In this document: piece after piece, positions 54,088 through 63,475 of the stretch
Position numbering within the stretch: the stretch's first letter is position 1
How the letters are laid out: every line of letters starts with the position of its first letter
Assembly (NCBI RefSeq): GCF_000960975.1
Contig: NZ_CP010803.1
Location: forward strand, 3,024,273 to 3,088,272
Direction of reading: 5' to 3'
Length of the DNA: 64,000 nucleotides
Source of the DNA: Martelella endophytica
GTDB lineage: Bacteria; Pseudomonadota; Alphaproteobacteria; Rhizobiales; Rhizobiaceae
Translations under genes and position numbers: made by a program
The notes under the pieces: generated by a model
Database searches by the model: none
What the model was told of the DNA's origin: nothing
Seen by the model: only the letters and a program-made list of their open reading frames with translations

Positions 54088-54990
54088 ATGACGGAACAGA
54101 TAGCCATAGAGAGACTGACTGGCCTGATCGCCTTCGCCCGCGCCGGCGCGCTGGGGAGCTACACGGCTGCCGCCCGTTCCCTTGGGGTTTCTCCCTCGGC
54201 GGTCAGCAAGAGCGTGCAGCGGCTCGAGGCGCAGCTGGGCGTGACGCTTTTCACCCGCACAACGCGGTCGCTGACGCTGACGAATGAGGGGCGCGACCTG
54301 CACGAGCGTGCGCTGCGGCTGCTACGCGATGCCGAAGACATCGAGCAGGCTGCGAAGGCTGCCCGTGCCGAGCCGGCCGGAACATTGCGGATCGCGGCCT
54401 CATTGCCGATCGGGCTCCATGTCATCGCGCCCCTGCTGCCGGGATTTTGCGAAACACATCGAAAGGTGACGGTTGACCTGCGGCTCAACGACCAGAGGGT
54501 GGATCTCATCGATGAGGGCATAGACCTCGCCGTCCGGATCGGCGACCTTCCCGATAGCCGCCTCCTGTCGCGTCGGCTCTCGCCACACCGGCTCTGCTGC
54601 TATGCCGCGCCGGATTATCTCGCCTCGCATGGCGCGCCGGACCATCCTGATGCGCTTCCGGCGCACCAGACGGTGAACTTGCGCTACCAGAGCACGGGTC
54701 AGCTGTTCCGCTGGCCGTTTCGCCTCGGCGATCGCGAGATCGAGCTCGTGCCGGCGGCGGCGATCGTCGTCGATGCCAGCGAGGCTGTCCTCGCGACGGT
54801 TGCTTCGGGCGGCGGCATCGGGATGGCCACCAGCTTCATGGCGGCGCCATGGGTCAAGCGCGGAGCGCTGGTTCCCGTTCTCTCGCAGTTCGCCGTCGAA
54901 CGCCACAACATCACGGCAGTGTGGCCCGAAAGCCGCCGGACCAATCCCGCAGTGCGTGCTTTCCTGGAGGTGCTGAAGGGCGCCTTCTAG
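54088..54990 (+). CDS. LysR-family transcriptional regulator
   Basis: 300 residues from the ATG at 54088 ([51 protein letters not shown]). HTH in residues about 20-50 and LysR effector domain beyond. It is divergent from the quinone oxidoreductase-like gene, with about 85 bases between starts, and is the likely regulator of it and of the ABM gene. No clear ribosome site precedes the start; a longer frame opens at 54040. Confidence 0.85.
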   Translation: MTEQIAIERLTGLIAFARAGALGSYTAAARSLGVSPSAVSKSVQRLEAQLGVTLFTRTTRSLTLTNEGRDLHERALRLLRDAEDIEQAAKAARAEPAGTLRIAASLPIGLHVIAPLLPGFCETHRKVTVDLRLNDQRVDLIDEGIDLAVRIGDLPDSRLLSRRLSPHRLCCYAAPDYLASHGAPDHPDALPAHQTVNLRYQSTGQLFRWPFRLGDREIELVPAAAIVVDASEAVLATVASGGGIGMATSFMAAPWVKRGALVPVLSQFAVERHNITAVWPESRRTNPAVRAFLEVLKGAF

Positions 54991-55006
54991 GCCCAGGCCG
55001 ATGCAA

Positions 55007-55516
55007 TCAGCCCGGAAGGTGCCGGTAGACGAGGCTGGTCGGGTCCGGTGCCTCGGCTTCCGGATCGCGCCTGGCCCCGAGGCGTTCCGCGAGCCGGATC
55101 GAGCGGTGGTTTTCGGGGTCGATATAGCTGACGCATTCGGCCATGCCGAGCGTCTGGAAGCCCCAGTTGCGCAATGCCGCCGCAGCCTCGAAGGCAAAGC
55201 CCCGGCCTTCGGCGCCGGCAAAGACGAACCAGCCGAGTTCGAGTTCCGGAAACAGTGGCCCCTTGCAGAGCGCGACCTGGCCGAGCGTCGTTCCGCTCGC
55301 GGTTTCCTCGAACATCAGTGCGCCATGGCCGAAAAGCGTCCACTGGGCGATGTCATTGCAGAAGAAGGACCAGGCGGTGTCGACCTTGTGCGGTCCGCTC
55401 ATGAACCGGGCCCGCTCTGACGCGAGAAAGGCCGAATAGGCCGGCCAGTCATCCCAGACGAGCGGCCGGAGCGTCAGCCGCTCGGTGGAAAGGGTCGGTG
55501 GGGTGTCGGATTTCAT
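55007..55516 (-). CDS. GNAT-family acetyltransferase (RimJ/RimL type)
   Basis: 169 residues from the ATG at 55516 (MKSDTPPTLSTERLTLRPLVWDDWP). The core LGWFVFAGAEGRGFAFEAAAALRNWGF contains the acetyl-CoA-binding R-G-x-A-x-E loop, followed by a characteristic ENHRSIRLAERLGAR helix. RimJ/RimL-type enzymes acetylate N-terminal or small-molecule amines; the substrate is unknown. The start lies eight bases after the histidine-kinase stop, so both may be co-transcribed. Confidence 0.8.
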   Translation of the reverse strand: MKSDTPPTLSTERLTLRPLVWDDWPAYSAFLASERARFMSGPHKVDTAWSFFCNDIAQWTLFGHGALMFEETASGTTLGQVALCKGPLFPELELGWFVFAGAEGRGFAFEAAAALRNWGFQTLGMAECVSYIDPENHRSIRLAERLGARRDPEAEAPDPTSLVYRHLPG

Positions 55517-55523
55517 ACGCTGC

Positions 55524-57200
55524 TCATGCGGCATCGGCCGAGGTGCGGGCAGCGTCGAGCGCATCGATGATCTCGGCCTCGAGCTGTTCTTCCAGCATAT
55601 GCTCCGCATCGGGAGCGGCCTGACGGGTATCGTCATTGGCGACCCTGCGGGCACGGCGCTTCAGCGCGGCGGCAAGGCGATCACGACCGGTGCGGGTCGT
55701 GGCCTCGACCTCGATGCTGTCGATGGCAAACGGAAGGCTTGCTGCCGGCGACAGCGGAAGCTGGGTCCCGCTCGTCGCTTCGACGACGGCGGCGGCCGGA
55801 AGGCTGACCACGCGCGCCGCCGGAAACAGCACGGCGGCGAGCGTGCCGTCGCCGGGCGCCGACTGCAGATCAAGGGTTGCCTGATGCGCGTCCGCCAGTC
55901 CGCTGACGATCGAGAGGCCGAGACCGAAGCCTTCGACGTTATCGGCATTGGCGCCGCGTGCGAAGGCATTCGTGGCCTCTGCCAGGGCTTGCGCGTCCAT
56001 GCCGGCGCCATGGTCGCGCACGGCGAGATACTGGCCGCCCGTTTCGGTGAAGCCGGCGCTGACGATGATTTCGCTGCCATCGGGCGAGAATTTCACGGCA
56101 TTGGACAACAGGTTGACCAGGATCTGCTTCAGCGCACGGCTGTCGGCCATCAGCGGCGACAGGCGCGCTTCGGCTTCGGTGCGGATGGCGATGCCGCGAC
56201 GGGATGCCTCGCTGCCGGCGATCGCCATCGAGGCATCGATGATATCGCTCAGGAACACCGGCTGTTCGGTAAGGCGGTAGCCGCCGGCCTCGAGCCGCGA
56301 CAGGTCGAGCACGCCGTCGATCATGTCGAGCAGGTGCCGGCCGGAGCGATGGATGTCGCCGGCATATTCGCGATAATAAGGATGGCCGATCGGGCCCATC
56401 ATCTCGTTCTGCATGATTTCGGAAAAGCCGATGATGGCATTGAGCGGCGTGCGCAGGTCATGTGACATGGCGGCGAGGAAGGCGGACTTTGCCTTGCTGG
56501 CCTGCTCGGCGGTTTCGGCGGCGGCTTCGGCCTGGCGCAGGCTGTCGCTCAGCCGGGCATTCAGCGCGTCCTTCTCGCTCTCGCTGGCGCCGAGCGCCTT
56601 GTCGCTCTCGTCGATGTGGCTGTTGAAGAAGGCGATGAACACCATCACCACGGCAAGGGCGGCGGCAAGGCCGATATCGAAGGTGGAGCGGCTCTGCCAG
56701 GCGACGACGCCGAAGGCGGCGACGGCGGGCATGAAGACATGCCAGGCCGAGCGGGGCAGGGCGGCAGCGCTGAGTGCCATCATGGCGAGCGCGATGATGA
56801 CCATGGCGCCCTTGAAAAAGGGCAGGGCAGTGCCGGAGCAGGCGCCGCAATCGATGAAGGCAAGCAGCGCCCAGGCGCCACCGGCAATCCAGTGGGCGCC
56901 GATGACGCGAGCGTTCCATTGGGCAAGCCGTTCGGCATCACCACCTTCGCGACGTGCGCGCCGGATCATGATGAGGGCGATTGCATGCAGGGCGAGTGCG
57001 GCGAGTGCCCAGAGAAGGAAGATGAGATCGCGGCCGAGATAGACGAAACCGGCCGATGTCAGCATCAGGAAAATGCCGAGCGCCGGAGCATTTCTATCGA
57101 TGGTGGCAAGCGCCTGTCGGAAGCGTCCCGCTTCGGTCATTTCGGGGGCGCCTTCGGATATCACGGGTCTGTTGTCTCGGTTCAGCATCGCAATTCCCAT
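55524..57200 (-). CDS. Membrane-bound sensor histidine kinase
   Basis: 558 residues. About six membrane helices in residues 35-195 (LGIFLMLTSAGFVYLGRDLIFLLWALAAL; AFIDCGACSG to AMMALSAAALP), then a coiled-coil linker. The HisKA domain has the phosphate-accepting His in MSHDLRTPLNAIIGFSEIM. The HATPase domain shows N-box NLLSNAVKFS, DHGAGMD and GFGLGLSIV. A 100-residue tail follows with no known domain. No response regulator is adjacent, so it is an orphan kinase, reminiscent of cell-cycle kinases such as PdhS/DivJ in Alphaproteobacteria. Signal unknown. Confidence 0.85.
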   Translation of the reverse strand: MGIAMLNRDNRPVISEGAPEMTEAGRFRQALATIDRNAPALGIFLMLTSAGFVYLGRDLIFLLWALAALALHAIALIMIRRARREGGDAERLAQWNARVIGAHWIAGGAWALLAFIDCGACSGTALPFFKGAMVIIALAMMALSAAALPRSAWHVFMPAVAAFGVVAWQSRSTFDIGLAAALAVVMVFIAFFNSHIDESDKALGASESEKDALNARLSDSLRQAEAAAETAEQASKAKSAFLAAMSHDLRTPLNAIIGFSEIMQNEMMGPIGHPYYREYAGDIHRSGRHLLDMIDGVLDLSRLEAGGYRLTEQPVFLSDIIDASMAIAGSEASRRGIAIRTEAEARLSPLMADSRALKQILVNLLSNAVKFSPDGSEIIVSAGFTETGGQYLAVRDHGAGMDAQALAEATNAFARGANADNVEGFGLGLSIVSGLADAHQATLDLQSAPGDGTLAAVLFPAARVVSLPAAAVVEATSGTQLPLSPAASLPFAIDSIEVEATTRTGRDRLAAALKRRARRVANDDTRQAAPDAEHMLEEQLEAEIIDALDAARTSADAA

Positions 57201-57309
57201 CGTCGGTTGCTTTCAACCATAAGAAGGAATTGTTAAGAAATACCTTCCGTAAACGGTTTGTTAGCCCTGTTTGTTAACTGGGCGGCAAGCTTTCCGACAA
57301 AGGTGCCTC

Positions 57310-57936
57310 TTGCCTGAAGTTCCCGATCGCCTGGAAGGCACGATAGCGGCCTGCCGCATCTGTCGTGACTGTCCCGCCGGCGGGCCGGAGCGGCGGCTGC
57401 CGCATGAACCGCGTCCCGTCGCATGGCTTTCCCGGTCTGCGCGGGTTCTGATAGCGGGCCAGGCGCCGGGGCTGAGGGTCCACGAAACCGGCATCCCCTT
57501 CAACGACCGTTCTGGCGACAGGCTGCGCGACTGGATGGGCGTCGATCGCGACCGGTTCTATGATCGGGAGCGGTTTGCCATCCTGCCGATGGGCTTCTGC
57601 TTTCCGGGCTACGACGCGCGGGGCAGCGATCTGCCGCCGCGACGGGAATGCGCGCCGCAGTGGCGGGAGAGGGCTATGGCGTCGATGCCGCAGATCGAGC
57701 TGGTACTCGCCATCGGCATGTATGCGCAGGCCTGGCACATGGGGGAAGCGAGCCGCAAGACACTGACCGAGACCGTCCGCAACTGGCGCACGGCCTTCTT
57801 TGCCAACCAAGCGCCGCGCATCCTGCCGCTGCCGCATCCAAGTTGGCGCAACACGGCGTGGCTGAGGCGCAATCCCTGGTTCGAGGACGAGGTGTTGCCG
57901 GAGCTGAAGGCCGCCGTGCGGCTTTATGGCGGCTAG
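57310..57936 (+). CDS. Uracil-DNA glycosylase superfamily protein
   Basis: 208 residues from the TTG at 57310, which follows AAAGGTG; an alternative TTG at 57271 adds 13. The N-terminal IAACRICRDC, the IAGQAPGLRVHETGIPFND motif and PLPHPSWRNT near the end match the uracil-DNA-glycosylase-like superfamily (family 4/5-like proteins). The first cysteines may hold an iron-sulfur cluster. It is expected to remove uracil or act on damaged DNA; activity is not certain for this subgroup. Confidence 0.75.
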   Translation: MPEVPDRLEGTIAACRICRDCPAGGPERRLPHEPRPVAWLSRSARVLIAGQAPGLRVHETGIPFNDRSGDRLRDWMGVDRDRFYDRERFAILPMGFCFPGYDARGSDLPPRRECAPQWRERAMASMPQIELVLAIGMYAQAWHMGEASRKTLTETVRNWRTAFFANQAPRILPLPHPSWRNTAWLRRNPWFEDEVLPELKAAVRLYGG

Positions 57937-58020
57937 GCGGCGCGATGCCGGCGCGCGAATCCCTCTTTTCAACGGCGCCAGCAATGCTATAACAGCAAAA
58001 ATTTTTTACGGAGGCTGGAA

Positions 58021-58506
58021 ATGGACCGGTTGGATAGAAAGATTTTGCGTCTCCTGCAGGAGGATTCGACGCTGGCGGTTGCCGATATCGGCAAGAAGGT
58101 CGGGCTTTCGACCACGCCCTGCTGGCGGCGCATCCAAAAGATGGAGGAAGAGGGCGTGATCAAGCGGCGGGTTGCGCTGCTCGACCCGGAAAAGGTCAAT
58201 GCCAATGTCACCGTCTTCGTTGCGATCCGCACCAACAGCCACTCGGTCGAATGGCTGAAGCGCTTTGCGGAAGTGATCGCCGACTTTCCGGAAGTGCTGG
58301 AATTTTACAGGATGAGCGGTGATGTCGACTATCTCCTGCGCGTGGTGGTTCCGGATATCGCGGCCTATGACGCTTTCTACAAGCGGCTGATCGCCAAGAT
58401 CGAGATCCGCGATGTTTCGTCTTCCTTCGCCATGGAGCAGATCAAGTTCTCCACCCAGCTGCCGCTTGACTATATGCAACTGGACGCTGCACGCAGCGGC
58501 GATTGA
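58021..58506 (+). CDS. Lrp/AsnC-family transcriptional regulator
   Basis: 161 residues. N-terminal winged HTH (MDRLDRKILRLLQEDSTLAVADIGKKVGLSTTPCWRRIQKMEEEGVI) and a C-terminal RAM ligand domain (VFVAIRTNSHSVEWLKRF, EVLEFYRMSGDVDYLLRVVV). It responds to an amino acid or related metabolite. Start supported by GGAGG upstream. No obvious target gene adjacent. Confidence 0.9.
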   Translation: MDRLDRKILRLLQEDSTLAVADIGKKVGLSTTPCWRRIQKMEEEGVIKRRVALLDPEKVNANVTVFVAIRTNSHSVEWLKRFAEVIADFPEVLEFYRMSGDVDYLLRVVVPDIAAYDAFYKRLIAKIEIRDVSSSFAMEQIKFSTQLPLDYMQLDAARSGD

Positions 58507-58608
58507 GCCATTTTGCCGTCCGCGTTAACCCGCCGTAAACCTTAACGAGACGCTTTCTTAACGCTTCTCCGCTACCACTTTGGCGATTGTTCTTGAACGG
58601 AGTGGGGC

Positions 58609-59295
58609 ATGAAGAAGTTTGCAGCGTCAATGCTGGCGGTCTATGCGGCGGGGGCGGCGCCAGGCCATGCGGCGGATGTCGTGGCGGTACCGTCGCCGCA
58701 GCCGTTCGTCTACCAGGAAGTCTATGTCGATGAGGAGCCGCAGTGGGACGGGCCGTTTGCCGGTCTGCGCGGCGGTTACGGCTGGAGCCGGGCGCGAGGA
58801 ACGCTCTCCGGCTACGGGTCTTCGTCCGAAAACTTCGATGGCGCGATCGCCAGTGCCTTTGCCGGCTACAACAAGCAGCTCGGCAATGTGGTCCTCGGCG
58901 TCGAAGCCGATGCCGGCTATAACTGGGCCAACAAGAGCTATCCGACCGGTCTCGGCTTCAATGTCGAGGAGGGAACGGACTGGAACGGTTCGCTGCGCGG
59001 GCGTGTCGGCTATAGCTTCGGCAATCTCCTAGCCTACCTGACCGCGGGTGCCGCTGTTGCCAATTATTACGGCAAGGCGCTCAACGTCGACGTCAGCGAT
59101 GCTCTCTACGGATATACGGTCGGCGCGGGCGTCGACTATGCCATCACAGACAACATTTTCGCCCGCCTCGAATACCGCTATACCGGCTATCCCGATCAGA
59201 AGGTGCTCGAGGATATCGCGCGCCTGGCCGGCACGGATGCAAAGCTCAACATGCATACCCACGCAGTCACCGCGGGCGTCGGCGTCAAGTTCTGA
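58609..59295 (+). CDS. Outer-membrane beta-barrel protein (Omp25/RopB-like)
   Basis: 228 residues. Signal peptide [21 protein letters not shown]; then an acidic segment and a beta-barrel with alternating residues ([53 protein letters not shown], ending VGVKF). This is the Omp25/31/RopB porin-like family of Rhizobiales, an outer-membrane structural protein. Start supported by GGAGTGGGG. Confidence 0.85.
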   Translation: MKKFAASMLAVYAAGAAPGHAADVVAVPSPQPFVYQEVYVDEEPQWDGPFAGLRGGYGWSRARGTLSGYGSSSENFDGAIASAFAGYNKQLGNVVLGVEADAGYNWANKSYPTGLGFNVEEGTDWNGSLRGRVGYSFGNLLAYLTAGAAVANYYGKALNVDVSDALYGYTVGAGVDYAITDNIFARLEYRYTGYPDQKVLEDIARLAGTDAKLNMHTHAVTAGVGVKF

Positions 59296-59432
59296 TCCTG
59301 TCCCCATCCGATGGCAACGGCCTTGCGGCTTTACGCAGGGCAGTTTTTTTTATATTGAGCTGCCTCGTCGCCGTTCGAAACGGCATTTGTCCACCCGCAT
59401 TCGTTGGCGGGACTGGTTTCAAGGAGAAGACA

Positions 59433-61412
59433 GTGTCAGACCAGATTTCCCTCATCTTTCCCGATGGCTCCAAGCGCGAATACGCCGCCGGCACGACCGG
59501 CCGCGACGTTGCCGAGTCCATTTCCAAGTCGCTGGCCAAGAAGGCCGTCGCGATAGCCCTTGATGGCGAACTGCGCGATCTCGCCGATCCGGTGACCGAT
59601 GGCCGCATCGAGATCGTCACCCGCACCGATGACCGCGCACTGGAACTGATCCGCCACGACGCAGCGCACGTGATGGCCGAGGCCGTGCAGGAGCTCTGGC
59701 CCGGTACGCAGGTCACCATCGGTCCGGTGATCGAAAACGGCTTCTACTACGACTTCGCCCGCGAGGTTCCGTTCACCCCGGAAGACCTGCCGAAGATCGA
59801 GAAGAAGATGAAGGAGATAATCGCCCGCAACGCGCCCTTCACGAAGGAAGTCTGGTCGCGCGAGAAGGCCAAGCAGGTTTTTGCCGAGAAGGGCGAAGCC
59901 TACAAGGTCGAACTCGTCGACGCGATCCCCGAAGGCCAGGACCTAAAGATCTATCACCAGGGCGATTGGTTCGACCTTTGCCGTGGTCCGCACATGACCT
60001 CGACCGGCCAGATCGGCAACGCCTTCAAGCTGATGAAGGTGGCCGGTGCCTATTGGCGCGGTGACAGCAACAATCCGATGCTGACCCGTATCTATGGCAC
60101 GGCCTGGGCCGACCAGAAGGACCTCGACGCCTATCTGACCTTCCTCGAGGAGGCCGAAAAGCGCGACCATCGCCGCCTCGGCCGCGAGATGGACCTGTTC
60201 CATTTCCAGGAAGAGGGGCCGGGCGTCGTGTTCTGGCATTCCAAGGGCTGGCGGATGTTCCAGTCGCTGACCGCCTACATGCGTCGTCGGCTCGCCGGAA
60301 ACTATGAGGAGGTCAATGCGCCGCAGGTGCTCGACACCTCGCTGTGGAAGACGTCCGGCCACTGGGAATGGTATCGCGAAAACATGTTCGCCGTGGCCTG
60401 CGCCGACGAGGAAGCGGAAGACAAGCGCGTCTTCGCGCTGAAGCCTATGAACTGCCCCGGGCACGTTCAGCTCTTCAAGCATGGCCTCAAGTCCTACCGC
60501 GAACTGCCTATTCGCTATGCGGAATTCGGTGTCGTGCACCGCTACGAGCCTTCGGGCGCGATGCATGGCCTGATGCGCGTGCGCGGCTTCACGCAGGATG
60601 ACGCCCACGTCTTCTGCACCGAAGAGCAGCTTGCCGACGAGTGCCTGAAGATCAACGACCTGATCCTGTCGGTCTATGAGGATTTCGGCTTCAACGAGAT
60701 CGTGGTGAAGCTTTCCACCCGTCCCGAAAAGCGTGTGGGTTCCGATGAGAGCTGGGATCACGCGGAAGAGATCATGACCTCGGTTCTGAAGACCATCGAG
60801 GAACAGTCCGGTGGTCGCATCAAGACCGGTATCCTGCCGGGCGAGGGCGCGTTCTACGGGCCGAAGTTCGAATATACGCTGAAGGACGCGATCGGTCGCG
60901 AATGGCAGTGCGGCACGACCCAGGTCGATTTCAACCTGCCGGAACGCTTCGGCGCCTTCTACATCGACTCGACCTCGGAAAAGAAGCAGCCGGTCATGGT
61001 CCACCGCGCCATCTGCGGTTCGCTGGAGCGTTTCCTCGGCATCCTGATCGAGAATCATGCCGGCCATATGCCGCTCTGGTTCGCGCCGATGCAGGTGGTG
61101 GTCGCGACCATCACGTCGGAGGCCGATGGCTATGGCGAGAAGGTTGCGAAGAAGCTGCGGGCCGCAGGCCTGTCCGTCGAGACCGACTTCCGCAACGAGA
61201 AGATCAACTACAAGGTCCGCGAACACTCCGTCGCCAAGGTCCCGGTCATTCTCGTCTGCGGTATGCGCGAGGCCGAGGAGGAGACGGTCAATATCCGCCG
61301 TCTCGGCTCCCGCGACCAGCAGTCGATGTCGCTTGCCGAGGCGCTTGCCATGCTGGTCGAAGAGGCGACGCCGCCCGATCAGGTGCGAGCGCTTGCGGAA
61401 GCTGCCGAGTGA
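59433..61412 (+). CDS. thrS: Threonyl-tRNA synthetase
   Basis: 659 residues from the GTG at 59433, with AAGGAG upstream; the open frame starts at 59355. Order: TGS domain (1-60), tRNA-SAD editing domain (about 80-230; [11 protein letters not shown]), class II core with motif 2 ([21 protein letters not shown]) and motif 3 ([22 protein letters not shown]), then the anticodon-binding domain. The zinc-binding Cys is in [10 protein letters not shown]. It attaches Thr to tRNA-Thr and clears Ser-tRNA. A bidirectional terminator follows. Confidence 0.95.
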   Translation: MSDQISLIFPDGSKREYAAGTTGRDVAESISKSLAKKAVAIALDGELRDLADPVTDGRIEIVTRTDDRALELIRHDAAHVMAEAVQELWPGTQVTIGPVIENGFYYDFAREVPFTPEDLPKIEKKMKEIIARNAPFTKEVWSREKAKQVFAEKGEAYKVELVDAIPEGQDLKIYHQGDWFDLCRGPHMTSTGQIGNAFKLMKVAGAYWRGDSNNPMLTRIYGTAWADQKDLDAYLTFLEEAEKRDHRRLGREMDLFHFQEEGPGVVFWHSKGWRMFQSLTAYMRRRLAGNYEEVNAPQVLDTSLWKTSGHWEWYRENMFAVACADEEAEDKRVFALKPMNCPGHVQLFKHGLKSYRELPIRYAEFGVVHRYEPSGAMHGLMRVRGFTQDDAHVFCTEEQLADECLKINDLILSVYEDFGFNEIVVKLSTRPEKRVGSDESWDHAEEIMTSVLKTIEEQSGGRIKTGILPGEGAFYGPKFEYTLKDAIGREWQCGTTQVDFNLPERFGAFYIDSTSEKKQPVMVHRAICGSLERFLGILIENHAGHMPLWFAPMQVVVATITSEADGYGEKVAKKLRAAGLSVETDFRNEKINYKVREHSVAKVPVILVCGMREAEEETVNIRRLGSRDQQSMSLAEALAMLVEEATPPDQVRALAEAAE

Positions 61413-61474
61413 TCAGAGCAACTCCAGGTGAAGCGGGTACCGTTTCACCGGTGGAAATTGCGCCACAACAAAGA

Positions 61475-61505
61475 AAAAGGGCGGGGCCATCGGCTCCGCC
61501 TTTTT
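61475..61505. terminator. Bidirectional terminator between thrS and the GT25 gene
   Basis: AAAAAGG-G-CGGGGCC then ATC then GGCTCCGCC-TTTTT: an 8- to 14-base imperfect stem with an A-run on one side and a T-run on the other, so it can stop transcription from both convergent genes. Confidence 0.75.
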
Positions 61506-61509
61506 CCGT

Positions 61510-62313
61510 TCAGCCGAACTCGACCATCTGCTTGCGGTTGCCGGCGATGCGGTTCCTCAGCCGCAGCGAATAGAACCGCAGCCGGTCCATGATCCGAAAG
61601 CCGAAGCGCTCGAGTGCATTGCTGCCATAGGAGCGGCGGAAGGCCGGGACCGGGATATCGGTCTCGAAGCGCTTGGCGCCCTTGTCCTCCGGCACCAGCC
61701 CGTCCTGAACGCAGAGTGCCGGCGTCATCTGGTAGACGGTGAGGCTGAGCTTGCCGCGCCGGCGCGGGTTGAAGATCAGCGAATCGACGCCGATCGCGAT
61801 CCTGTCGCTGGCGGCGAGAAGTTTTTCCGCACCGGCCCGGCTCAGCGCATAGCCGGCGGCACCCAAGTGGTTGCCGACCAGCCGGTGGATCGCTCGACCC
61901 TCGGCGCTGCCGACGGGCGCCGAATGCATCTCCACGGCCTTCAGGTGGGTCTCGAGCTTGACGACGTCGGCGCCCTCCGGAAACCAGCGATCCGGCTCGT
62001 CGAAGATCGGCTTCAAGCCGGTGGCGAGATGAGCATCGTCCTCGAAGAAGGAGGCCACCTTCGCATCGCTGGCGAGAAAGCGCTTCCAGGCCTCCATATG
62101 GCTCAGATAGCAGGCGATCTGCGCCGCGTTCAGCTCCTGGCTTCCCGCCTGCGGATAGGCGGAGAGCGCCTTCACGCGCTCCTGCGAGAGCGTCGCGCCA
62201 TCCACGGCGGGGATCCGCTCGAAGGATATGCCGTTCTGCTCGAACTGGTCGGCCATGTGCGCCAGCCTGTCAGGGCGCCGTTCGAGATTGATAAGATATG
62301 CCTGCAAATGCAT
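61510..62313 (-). CDS. Glycosyltransferase family 25 protein
   Basis: 267 residues from the ATG at 62313, with AGGGGG upstream; the frame opens at 62337. The N-terminus MHLQAYLINLERRPDRL, the ACYLSHMEAWKRFL helix and the acidic FFEDDA motif near residue 90 are typical of GT25 enzymes of lipopolysaccharide core or capsule synthesis. Probably adds galactose or a related sugar to LPS core, from the cytoplasm. It is convergent with thrS. Confidence 0.85.
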   Translation of the reverse strand: MHLQAYLINLERRPDRLAHMADQFEQNGISFERIPAVDGATLSQERVKALSAYPQAGSQELNAAQIACYLSHMEAWKRFLASDAKVASFFEDDAHLATGLKPIFDEPDRWFPEGADVVKLETHLKAVEMHSAPVGSAEGRAIHRLVGNHLGAAGYALSRAGAEKLLAASDRIAIGVDSLIFNPRRRGKLSLTVYQMTPALCVQDGLVPEDKGAKRFETDIPVPAFRRSYGSNALERFGFRIMDRLRFYSLRLRNRIAGNRKQMVEFG

Positions 62314-62405
62314 GCCCCCTGCATTTGATGGCAGCACTCTCCCTTCCGGAAAAGATGCTGCCGCCCCACATTGTCAAACATCGACAGGAAGAAGCTCTGC
62401 CTGCC

Positions 62406-63353
62406 TCAGTCGACGGTTTCGGCCGACATGTCCTGGTCGTCGACATTGGCCGCATCCTCGCTGATCAGCAGTTCGACATGCTGCGTCTGCCCCGGCGAGA
62501 CCGAGAAGCTCTTTTCATAGACATCCTGCTTGTTGCGGGCAACGACGGTATAATTGCCCTCGGCGAGGATCATCGTCGGATAGACGCTGCCACTTTCGGT
62601 GAGCACATCGCCGGAAGCACCGAGCACCGTCCATGCCGTATCGGCGAGTGCTTCGCCGCCGGCCTCGGCGACGAGTTTCAGCGTCACTACGGCGGCGTGC
62701 TGCTTCAGCGTCGCTTCGGTGATTTCACCGGCCCGGACCTTCAGCCGCGCCTGGGTTTCGGCATTGAGATCGCCATAGGTGGAGACGATTTCATAGGTTC
62801 CTTCGCGCAGCCGCACGATCGTCTGGGGGGAAATGTCATCAATCACGAGTTCGCGCTGCCGGCCGCTGTCGTTGTATATGGCGAAGCGCAGCTTGTCGGC
62901 GTCGGCGGGCAGGGTATCGCCGAGCGTGGCATTGAGCACCAACCCGCCCGCATTGAGCACGAAGGTGAGCGTGTCGTCGCCGCCGGTGCGCTCGACGGAA
63001 ACCCGGCGCGTCGTCGAGGCCCGGCCAAAGGCGCAATTGATGAAGTAGTCGCCGACGGGCAGCGTCAGCGTCTGGATGCCGCCCTCGGCCGAGGCCACGA
63101 GCTGGAGCTGGCCGCGGGCGTCGGGAACGGTGGTGAACACTCGCCAGGTGAGGCCGTCCTGCATCAGTCCGCCGCCTTCGGTGAGGCTCGCCTGAAGCGT
63201 GATCGCCCGCTTGTCGCCGGGCGTCGCTGTCCCGCGCATCGGCGCGAACGGATCGGCCTGCGCCATGGCCTGCCCGGTGACGAGGCAGAGGGCGAGCGTT
63301 AGGAGGACAAGCAGTCTTGCAAAGGGCAGCGCGTGGACGCGGTTTCGATACAT
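62406..63353 (-). CDS. Secreted protein with repeated beta-rich domains, function unknown
   Basis: 315 residues from the ATG at 63353. Signal peptide (HALPFARLLVLLTLALCLVTGQAMA). The mature protein is made of repeating beta-sandwich-like segments with similar phrases (TLPVGDYFINCAFG; RLREGTYEIVSTYG; ILAEGNYTVVARN), three to four carboxypeptidase-regulatory-like repeats. No catalytic site. Likely periplasmic or surface-bound; a role in carbohydrate or protein binding is only a guess. Similar hypothetical proteins occur in Rhizobiales, as far as I know. Confidence 0.7.
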   Translation of the reverse strand: MYRNRVHALPFARLLVLLTLALCLVTGQAMAQADPFAPMRGTATPGDKRAITLQASLTEGGGLMQDGLTWRVFTTVPDARGQLQLVASAEGGIQTLTLPVGDYFINCAFGRASTTRRVSVERTGGDDTLTFVLNAGGLVLNATLGDTLPADADKLRFAIYNDSGRQRELVIDDISPQTIVRLREGTYEIVSTYGDLNAETQARLKVRAGEITEATLKQHAAVVTLKLVAEAGGEALADTAWTVLGASGDVLTESGSVYPTMILAEGNYTVVARNKQDVYEKSFSVSPGQTQHVELLISEDAANVDDQDMSAETVD

Positions 63354-63475
63354 GCGGGTCGCCGGTTGACTTGCGAGAGGCAAGCGTTCACTTCAGTTCA
63401 GGAAAGAGTTCTGACCCGATTATGATGGCGTTTTCAAGAGCGTCACGTGAGTTTTTGATCCGAAAGAGGTTTGCC